64,000 bases of DNA from Tragulus kanchil (Eukaryota > Chordata > Mammalia > Artiodactyla > Tragulidae), in contig JAIOJX010000002.1 in NCBI GenBank assembly GCA_022376925.1, forward strand, positions 132,628,831-132,692,830, read 5' to 3'. Position 1 is the first letter of the stretch, and each line of letters begins with the position of its first letter. The notes beneath the pieces are model-generated. The model did no database searches and had not been told where the DNA came from. It saw only the letters and a list, made by a program, of their open reading frames with translations. The position numbers and the translations under genes are program-made. Positions 57,232 through 64,000 of the stretch are shown piece after piece.

Positions 57232-57330
57232 TTCTGCATCTATTGAGATGATCATGTGATTTTTGTCTTTCAGTTTGTTGATATGGTGTATAACATTGAT
57301 TGATTTGCGGATATTGAAGAATCCTTGCAT
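55063..57330 (-). pseudogene. L1 ORF2 reverse transcriptase, duplicated in frame
   Basis: A 755-codon open frame holding most of the L1 reverse transcriptase twice. In each unit the order is [18 protein letters not shown] (fingers/palm), [30 protein letters not shown] (catalytic FADD), [31 protein letters not shown], then the thumb region with [18 protein letters not shown]. The second unit begins after KINSKWVK. A natural L1 ORF2 has one such domain; the tandem form comes from duplication 23 and its 1086-bp offset. The true gene copy has a stop (TAA for the usual CAA) at 57351-57349 just upstream and another (TGA for TGG) at 55063, so neither version is functional. The protein should not be annotated as a novel double reverse transcriptase. 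Confidence 0.92.
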
Positions 57331-57348
57331 GCCTGGGATGAACTCAAC

Positions 57349-57894
57349 TTAATCGTGAGGTATGAGCTTTTTGATGTGTCGTTGAATTCTGTTTGCTAGG
57401 ATTTTGTTGAGGATTTTGGCGTCTAGATTCATCAGTGAAATTGGCCTATAATTTTCTTTTTTTGTGTTGTCTTTGCCTGGCTTTGGTATCAGGGTGATGG
57501 TGGCCTCATAGAATGTGTTTGGAAGTGTTCCTTCCTGTGCAATTGTTTGGAAGAGTTTTAGAAGGACAGGCATTAGCTCTTCTTTAAATGTTTGGTAGAA
57601 TTCACCTGTGAAGCCATCTGGCCCTGGGCTTTTATTTTTGGGTAGATTTTTAATCACAAATTCGATTTCTGAGCTTGTGATTGGATTGTTCAAAGTTTCT
57701 GTTTCTTCCTGGCTCAGTCTTGGGAGATTAATCTTCTCTAAGAAACTGTCCATTTCTTCCAGGCTGTCCAGTTTGTTGCCATAGAGTTGTTCATAATAGT
57801 CTCTTAGAATCCTTTGGATTTCTGCATTATCTGTTGTAATCTCTCCTTTTTCATTTTTGATTTTGGTGATCTGTTTCTTCTCTCTCTTTTTCTT
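57349..57894 (-). pseudogene. L1 ORF2, N-terminal part of RT domain
   Basis: The minus-strand frame 57753-57349 contains [47 protein letters not shown] and [18 protein letters not shown], the canonical start of the L1 reverse transcriptase. It ends with LIPHD followed by TAA where glutamine is usual. A SINE at 57895-58219 separates it from the upstream part of ORF2. Confidence 0.92.
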
Positions 57895-58219
57895 TTTTTT
57901 TTTTTTAATAAAGATTTATTTATTTTGGGCGGGGGCCGGGTTGGGGAGGGAGGGGAGCGGGTGGGCCACTTCCATTGGTCTTTCATTTCTCCATTTTCAT
58001 CCGTCTTTGTTCTTTGGCTCCTGTGGGCCTCCCATCACGGTGGCGTCTGTTGCAGAGTGCTGGCTCTGGGCGCATGTGCTCCAGAGCTCCGGCTCGGTAA
58101 TTGGATACATCGGTCCAGCTGCTCCGCAGCACATGGAATCTTCCCAGGCCAGGGATCGAACCGGCGCCCCTTGTACTGCAAGGCAGTGTCCTTACCCACT
58201 GGACCACCAAGGGAAGCCC
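57895..58219 (-). mobile_element. CHR-like tRNA SINE inserted in L1 ORF2
   Basis: Minus-strand element with a T-run, aataaagatttatttatttt, tggtctttcatttctccatt, ctggctcggtaattggatac-type words and head cccactggaccaccaagg. It is bracketed by a perfect 14-bp duplication, tctctctttttctt, at 57881-57894 and 58220-58233. It is younger than the L1. Plus-strand frames of 194-200 codons across it are not genes. Confidence 0.94.
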
Positions 58220-58233
58220 TCTCTCTTTTTCTT

Positions 58234-58642
58234 GATGAGTCTGGCCAGTGGTGTGTCGATTTTATTTACCTTTTTGAAGAACCAGCTTTTTGTTTTATTT
58301 ATCTTTACTATTGTTTCTTTTGTTTCTTTTTCATTTATTTCTGCTCTGATCTTTATGATTTCCCTTCTTCTGCTGGCTTTGGGGTGTTTTTGTTCTTTTT
58401 TCTCCAGTTATTTTAAGCGTAAGGTTAGGTCGTCTGTTTGAGATTTTCCTAGTTTCTTGAGGTGGGATTGAATTGCTATAAGCTTTCCTCTTAGAACTGC
58501 TTTTGCAGTATCCCATAGGTTTTGCACTGTCGTGTGTTCATTGTCGTTTTCTTCTAGGAATTGTTTTATTTCTCCTTTGATTTCCTCAGTAATCAGTTGG
58601 TTTTTTAGGTATGTGTTGTTTAATCTCCATGTGTTTGTGTTT
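58234..58642 (-). pseudogene. L1 ORF2 linker between EN and RT
   Basis: Continuation of ORF2 on the minus strand. Read in pieces it matches the region between endonuclease and reverse transcriptase, but frames are broken. The only open stretch (58516-58331) is short. Confidence 0.7.
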
Positions 58643-59369
58643 TTAGCGGTTCTTTTTCCTGTAGTTGATCTCTAGTCTCATTGCATTGTGGTCTAAGAAG
58701 ATGGTTGATATAATTTTGGTTTTCTTGAATTGACTGAGGTTTGATTTGTGGCCCAAGATGTGGTCTATCCTGGAGAATGTCCCCTGAGCACTTGAGAAGA
58801 AAGTGTATTCTTCTGCTTTTGGATGGAAAGTCCTAAAGATATCAATGAGGTCCATTTCTTCTAGTGTGGCATTTAAGGCTTGTGTTTCTGTATTAATTTT
58901 CTGTTTGGATGATCTGTCCACTGGTGTGAGAGGAGTGTTAAAGGCTCCTACTATGATTGTGTTAGTGTTGATGTCTTCTTTTATGTCTGAAAGTGTTTGT
59001 CTTATGTATTGGGGTGCTCCTGCATTGGGTGCATAGATATTTATGATTGCTATGTCTTCTTCTTGGATCGATCCTTTGATCATGATGTAGTGTCCTGCTT
59101 CGTCTCTTCTAATCTTCTTTATTTTGAGGTCTATTTTGTCTGATATGAGGATTGCTACTCCAGCTTTCTTTTGATTTCCATTTGCATGGAATATCTTTAT
59201 CTCTCACTTTCAGTCTATGTGTGTTTCTAGGTCTGAAGTGAGTTTCCTGGAGGCAGCATATGTATGGGTCGTGTTTTTGTATCCATTCAGCCACTCTGTG
59301 TCTTTTGGTTGGGGCATTTAGTCCATTTACATTCAAAGTAATTATTGATACAAATGATCCTATTGTCAT
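58643..59369 (-). pseudogene. L1 ORF2 endonuclease domain with lost catalytic residue
   Basis: ORF2 starts at 59369 (MTIGSFVSIITLNVNGLNAP) and contains LQETHF with the catalytic glutamate. A one-base shift near 59190-59200 breaks the frame, which continues as 59083-58643 with IINIYAPN, then VGAFNTPL, IDHILGHK and FLDHNAMRLEI with the active-site histidine. In L1 endonucleases the VGDFNTPL motif carries a catalytic aspartate (D145 in human L1). Here the codon is GCC, giving alanine, the same change used as a laboratory endonuclease-dead mutant. Whether it arose before or after loss of function cannot be told from one copy. Confidence 0.92.
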
Positions 59370-59426
59370 CTTCTTAGATGTTATGATGGGTTTGTTTCGT
59401 GGATCTTCTCCTTTTACACTTGTTGT

Positions 59427-60526
59427 CTATATAAGTCCCTTGAACACTTGTTGTAAGGCTGGTTTGGTGTGACTAAATTCTTTTAATTTTTGCTTATCTT
59501 TAAAGATTTTGATTTCTCCATCCATTTTGAATGAGATCCTTGCAGGGTAGAGGATTCTTGGTTGCAGATTATTCTCTTTTAGCCATTTAAATGTGTCCTG
59601 CCATTCCCTTCTGGCCTGCAGAGTTTCTGTTGAAAGATCAGCTGTTAAACATATGGGCTTTCCTTCGTATGTCACTAGTTGCTTTTCCCTTGCTGCTTTG
59701 AGAATTATGTCCTTGTGTTTAATTTGTGTTAGCTTCATTAATATGTGTCTTGGTGTGTTTCTTCTCAGATTGATTCTGTATGGTACTCTTTGTGCTTCTT
59801 GGACTTGATTGACTATTTCTTTTCCCATGTTGGGGAAATTTTCAACTATAATCTCTTCAAAAATTTTCTCAAAGCCTTTCTTTTTTTCTTCTTCTGGAAC
59901 CCCAATAATTCGAATATTGGTGCGTTTGATATTATCCCAGAGGTCTCTGAGGCTATCCTCTGCTCTTTTCATTCTTTGAACTAGATTCTGTTTTTCAGCA
60001 GTTGCTTCCACCATTTTATCTTCCAGCTCACTTATCCGGTCTTCTGTCTCAGATACTCTGCTCTTGATTCCTTCTACAGTGTTTTTCAGTTCAGCAATTG
60101 AGTTGTTTGTCTCTGTTATTTTTTTGGTAAGTTCTTGTATTTCTTTATTCGGTGTGTTAGTTGTGTCTTGCAATTTCTCTAACATCTGTTTTCAGTGTCT
60201 TTAATCATCTTTACTATCATTCTTCTGAAATCACTTTCAGAAAGTTTGTCCAAATTCTCTTCATTGATTTGATCTTGTGTGTTTGTAGATTGTTCCTTCA
60301 CTTGTGTGGTATTTCTCTGCTGTTTCATTGTTATTATTAATTTTTTAACTGACTCTGTTTGGGATTTCCTTTTCCCAGACTTTGAGTTACGTCTGTTGGT
60401 GTTTGTTGTTTGAATGGGGCTTCTTACTCTGGGTGATGCTGATGATTGGGTGATGTCAGGACTTGCATACAAGTGATCACCTTTGCTGGTGTTCTCACTT
60501 GTATAATGCTCTCTAGTGTTAGGCAT
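59427..60526 (-). pseudogene. L1 ORF1 (RNA-binding protein), frameshifted
   Basis: The minus-strand start is at 60526 (MPNTREHYTSENTSKGD). The first 115 codons end at 60179 with IKDTENRC and a stop. The second frame, 60185-59427, opens with MLEKLQDTTN overlapping that stop (ATGTTAG), so a single indel separates them. Together they give about 367 residues, normal for an L1 ORF1p. Features in order: basic N-terminus, a coiled coil with SRVSETEDRISELEDKMVEA, the RRM-like part with RTNIRIIGVPEEE, and the C-terminal domain with NTPRHILMKL and ARISFKMDGEIKIFKDKQ. ORF1p forms trimers and coats L1 RNA. This is the complete version; the other copy is at 60755-61704. Confidence 0.92.
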
Positions 60527-61933
60527 TCTCTAGTATTGTAGAGTTTTGGAGTCAGTGCTCCCTTCCTAAAGCCCTGGGGCTTGTTGTCTGACCAGGGAAT
60601 GAAGACTTCACGGCTGGTTTGTTATGGCATTAAATGATATTAAACATATATACATGAATGAGAAGCAGAAGGTATATCTTTGACAAATGGCAATTAAAAT
60701 ATTATGCAAATACTATCCAGCATATTGAATTACAGACATAAACATACACAGCTGTTTTAGCCATTTAAATGTGTCCTGCCATTCCCTTCTGGCCTGCAGA
60801 GTTTCTGTTGAAAGATCAGCTGTTAAACATATGGGCTTTCCTTCGTATGTCACTAGTTGCTTTTCCCTTGCTGCTTTGAGAATTATGTCCTTGTGTTTAA
60901 TTTGTGTTAGCTTCATTAATATGTGTCTTGGTGTGTTTCTTCTCAGATTGATTCTGTATGGTACTCTTTGTGCTTCTTGGACTTGATTGACTATTTCTTT
61001 TCCCATGTTGGGGAAATTTTCAACTATAATCTCTTCAAAAATTTTCTCAAAGCCTTTCTTTTTTTCTTCTTCTGGAACCCCAATAATTCGAATATTGGTG
61101 CGTTTGATATTATCCCAGAGGTCTCTGAGGCTATCCTCTGCTCTTTTCATTCTTTGAACTAGATTCTGTTTTTCAGCAGTTGCTTCCACCATTTTATCTT
61201 CCAGCTCACTTATCCGGTCTTCTGTCTCAGATACTCTGCTCTTGATTCCTTCTACAGTGTTTTTCAGTTCAGCAATTGAGTTGTTTGTCTCTGTTATTTT
61301 TTTGGTAAGTTCTTGTATTTCTTTATTCGGTGTGTTAGTTGTGTCTTGCAATTTCTCTAACATCTGTTTTCAGTGTCTTTAATCATCTTTACTATCATTC
61401 TTCTGAAATCACTTTCAGAAAGTTTGTCCAAATTCTCTTCATTGATTTGATCTTGTGTGTTTGTAGATTGTTCCTTCACTTGTGTGGTATTTCTCTGCTG
61501 TTTCATTGTTATTATTAATTTTTTAACTGACTCTGTTTGGGATTTCCTTTTCCCAGACTTTGAGTTACGTCTGTTGGTGTTTGTTGTTTGAATGGGGCTT
61601 CTTACTCTGGGTGATGCTGATGATTGGGTGATGTCAGGACTTGCATACAAGTGATCACCTTTGCTGGTGTTCTCACTTGTATAATGCTCTCTAGTGTTAG
61701 GCATTCTCTAGTATTGTAGAGTTTTGGAGTCAGTGCTCCCTTCCTAAAGCCCTGGGGCTTGTTGTCTGACCAGGGAATGAAGACTTCACGGCTGGTTTGT
61801 TATGGCATTAAATGATATTAAACATATATACATGAATGAGAAGCAGAAGGTATATCTTTGACAAATGGCAATTAAAATATTATGCAAATACTATCCAGCA
61901 TATTGAATTACACACATAAACATATACAGCTGT
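59577..61933. repeat. Direct duplication 24 (offset 1178 bp)
   Basis: Copy 1 is 59577-60755 and copy 2 is 60755-61933. It has the largest offset. The copy-1 tail has two substitutions within 25 bp of the join (acagacataaacatacaca against acacacataaacatataca). The join is nearly blunt (one shared T). Confidence 0.95.
60755..61704 (-). pseudogene. L1 ORF1, duplicate 5' part
   Basis: Copy 2 of ORF1, from the ATG at 61704 to the junction at 60755, where it runs into 5' UTR sequence; the 216-codon frame 61363-60713 therefore has a meaningless end. It carries the same ATGTTAG frameshift as 60185-60179. Confidence 0.9.
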
Positions 61934-63590
61934 AACATAACCCAAGCATTCCAACCAAAAATACAGTATAATATGTTAGCACGGCGAATAGAGAAAACTA
62001 AGAATGATATCCAGCAGTTAATAACAAACTAAGTAGAGCACCAATTGGAGAATAATGCTAGAGCAGGGTCCCCGTTGGGGATAAGGCAATGAGGACAGAA
62101 CAGACTAAGAAATATGGTGGGAAAAGGGAAAAAGAGAAAGGGAGGATAGAAGAGAAATATAGAATAATACTGCAAAGTTAAATATAGGGAGATAAAGATT
62201 TGTATGTATTAGAGTTTAGTGCTATAGGAAAGGAGCTTCAGAGAAAGCAAAGAATTATAGAAGAAGTAGTAGTACAAATGAAAAATTTTAAAAATAAAAA
62301 GAGATAAGTACATAGAAAAATATAGAAAAACAAAGCAAAAATAATAAAAACAAACAAAACCCCCACAGAACCTTAAAAGGCCAATGGGGAACCAGAAGAT
62401 TATACCAAAATAAAATGTGTGGTTTTAAAAGGAAAAAGAAAAAAAAGTTATGTAAACTTGAATATATTCGGTCTTACTGATAAGATTAGTAGCTTCAGTA
62501 GAATTCAATGAAGGAAATATACACATCCACTCTCACACACCCAAAAAAAAAAAAAAAACAACAACAAAACGGGGTGCACTGAGTGGGTTTGGAAAAAGGG
62601 GAAAAAAACAATTGAAACAAAGCAATACAATACAAAAAAAAAAAAAACCAATAAAAAAGAATAAGGAATAAAATGAAAATTTAAAAATCCAGCAGTAACT
62701 CCAGCTTCAGACAAAACGTGAAAATAGTATTTATGTTCTTCTGTTTCTTGCTGACTATTCAGGAATTATCAGTCTTTTTCTTGCCTCTGGCAGTGGTTGG
62801 ATCTGAAGACCTCTTTGACGGCTTGTTTATTTCGGCTTACTTCAGAACTAAAAGGCCCGCCCAGGCTGGCCCTGGGAGTTTCTTAATCCAAATCCCTTTT
62901 CTTGCTGGGTGGAGCTAAGTTCCCTCCCTGTAGCTTGACCAGCAGCCAAACTACAGTAGGGAAAATGGCGTCTGTCTCACAAAGGATTTATTCCCACACG
63001 CTCTATGGGAAGCACTTCCGCAGTGACTCTGACCCTGCTGCAGGCCACCGTCGACCCCCGCCACCGCGGGAGACGTCAGGTTACTCAGAGGTGAGTCTGG
63101 CTCAGTCTCATGCAGGATCGCTATTCCTCTCTCCCGGATCACAGTGCGCAGAGACTTTCCAGTCCTCTTCGGCGACTCTGTGATCAGGTTAATGGTAACC
63201 TTCTCCAAAGGGAACTGAGTGCCGCCCTTCCGAGGCCTGCTCAAGGGCACTTCTAGCTCAAGGGGGCACCTGGACCCTCCAAAGCAGGTCTGGCTCAGTC
63301 CCTTGTGGGTGTCACTGCTCCTTTCCCGGGTCTTGATCTGCAACAGGCTTTGCGCCTTTGGCCCGCCCAGCCTCTCTGGTGGGTATGAGGTTTGACTTTT
63401 AAAAGTGCGATTGTGCCCTTCCTACCATCTTGATGCAGCTTCTCCTTTGTTCTTCGATGTGGGGTATGCTCTCTGTGATCAGATCCAACCTCCTCCTGTC
63501 AATGGTTTCCCAGGAACTCGTTGCAATTCAGGCAATTTTGCAGGAGAGATGAGTGCAGTCCTTCTACGCCGCCATCTTAGCTCCACCCTC
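61705..63590 (-). promoter_or_regulatory. L1 5' UTR / internal promoter region
   Basis: Between the ORF1 start (61704) and the element's 5' boundary (63590). The distal part (62900-63590) is GC- and CpG-richer, with gaaaatggcgtctgtctcac and, at the very end, gccgccatcttagctccacc; the proximal part (62000-62700) is A-rich. In L1 elements this region carries an internal pol II promoter. The terminal gccatctt motif on the plus strand resembles a YY1 site. Promoter function is inferred. Confidence 0.75.
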
Positions 63591-63605
63591 GATTTAGTCT
63601 TTTTA

Positions 63606-63839
63606 AACCATCTATTAATAGTCATTAATTTCTGTAGCCATTTAAAAATCAGGCATTCAATAAGACACTAAATCACAGTGTGAAATAGTAGGAACATAAA
63701 ACACACACACACAGCATTTGCCTCCGTACGCAACCAGTCGGTTGGTTTTTGTCAGCCTATTGTAGTGTTATTGTAGCTAAATGTCCATGTTTCACTAGGG
63801 ATTTGTGACCCACAGGAAGTAACGTGTAGGTTCCCTTCC
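63606..63839. other. Non-coding flank with short CA tract
   Basis: Single-copy flank after the L1 target site. A short (AC)7 run lies at about 63701-63714. Nothing else is recognised. Confidence 0.45.
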
Positions 63840-64000
63840 CTCTTCCTCCAGGTGGCGGCATGGAGTAATGGTTAAACCCATGGATTTTGGAACTGGATTT
63901 CCTGGGCGCAAATCCTAGCGCTGCCACTTACTAGCTGCGTGACCTTGGGCGAGCAGTTTCACCTCAGTTTCCCTGGCTATAAAGAGGGAGGAGCGCGATA
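63840..64000 (+). mobile_element. MIR SINE
   Basis: A well-preserved MIR: tggagtaatggttaaaccca, aatcctagcgctgccactta, ctagctgcgtgaccttgggc, tcacctcagtttccctggct. It runs to or past the end of the window. Confidence 0.88.

Larger units (their letters stand above)
52686..63590 (-). mobile_element. Full-length ruminant L1 LINE, inactive
   Basis: The element lies on the minus strand. A 15-bp target-site duplication, gatttagtcttttta, brackets it at 52671-52685 and 63591-63605. The order is 5' UTR (about 63590-61705), ORF1 (about 61704-59427), a 57-bp gap, ORF2 (59369-52999) and a 3' UTR of about 310 bp. Subtracting the three duplications inside it (1131, 1086 and 1178 bp) and a SINE (about 340 bp with its TSD copy) leaves about 7.2 kb, so it is full-length or nearly so. 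The 5' end, read on the minus strand, has a gctaagatggcggcg motif like the YY1-type site at the start of human L1. It is dead: frameshifts in ORF1 and the endonuclease, an alanine at a catalytic position, several in-frame stops and a SINE in ORF2. Confidence 0.93.

Noticed and set aside
4257..58219. tRNA genes suggested by B-box motifs
   Set aside because: The motifs are in SINE heads; no cloverleaf-forming 72-75 bp gene was found.
57814..58441. Overlapping 200- and 194-codon plus-strand frames
   Set aside because: They are antisense to L1 ORF2 and cross the inverted SINE at 57895-58219; the content is SINE translation.
1162..61933. A CRISPR-like or satellite array
   Set aside because: Each segment is repeated only once and neighbouring segments are unrelated, so there is no shared repeat unit.

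Overview
The window is gene-poor mammalian DNA from a ruminant. The evidence is interspersed repeats: Bov-tA SINEs, BovB (RTE) LINEs, many CHR/Bov-tA-type tRNA-derived SINEs whose heads carry the pol III B box GGTTCGATCCC, and a ruminant-type L1, on a background of old mammalian repeats (L2, MIR, old L1, MLT1-like LTR, hAT fossils). I could not find one intact protein-coding gene. The only host-gene match is a broken, intronless copy of LYNX1 (a Ly6/uPAR-family protein) on the minus strand near 41.4-41.9 kb.

The dominant structure is not a repeat family. From 1.16 kb to 61.9 kb there is a chain of 24 adjacent direct duplications, each 1.0-1.18 kb long (offsets 996-1178 bp, mean about 1.1 kb) and almost identical between copies. 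The second copies start near 2265, 6421, 8251, 11096, 14195, 15995, 19199, 21321, 24303, 26326, 30830, 32715, 34506, 36246, 38300, 40552, 42597, 45461, 47355, 49178, 51828, 53999, 56140 and 60755. About 26.5 kb of the 64 kb is therefore redundant and the underlying locus is about 37.5 kb. The narrow size range, homopolymer length differences between copies and degraded sequence at several junctions make unmerged overlaps between assembly contigs the most likely cause. Short microhomologies at other junctions leave real tandem duplication formally open.

Layout: 0-0.6 kb, two SINEs inserted in turn at one target; 0.6-9.3 kb, L2, MIR and unassigned DNA; 9.5-12.7 kb, a Bov-tA and an old L1; 13-20.5 kb, old L1 pieces with SINEs and an MLT1-like LTR; 22.5-23.3 kb, two hAT fossils, one split by a Bov-tA; 24-27.4 kb, L2 split by an older repeat; 29.5-33.3 kb, an antisense L1 and a SINE; 33.6-37.3 kb, a MIR split by both a Bov-tA and a BovB; 37.3-43.5 kb, three SINEs and the LYNX1 retrocopy; 43.7-45.7 kb, L1 and BovB 3' ends; 46.5-49.4 kb, L2; 51-52.4 kb, a Bov-tA with a CA microsatellite; 52.7-63.6 kb, a full-length but dead L1 with a 15-bp target-site duplication; 63.8-64 kb, a MIR.

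There is no operon or pathway here. The components relate as layers of retroposition: L1-type and BovB reverse transcriptases account for the SINE insertions and very probably for the LYNX1 retrocopy. I see no new functional system. The observations most worth following are the duplication chain, the L1 endonuclease with an alanine in a catalytic position, the LYNX1 retrocopy, and an apparently recently active SINE subfamily.
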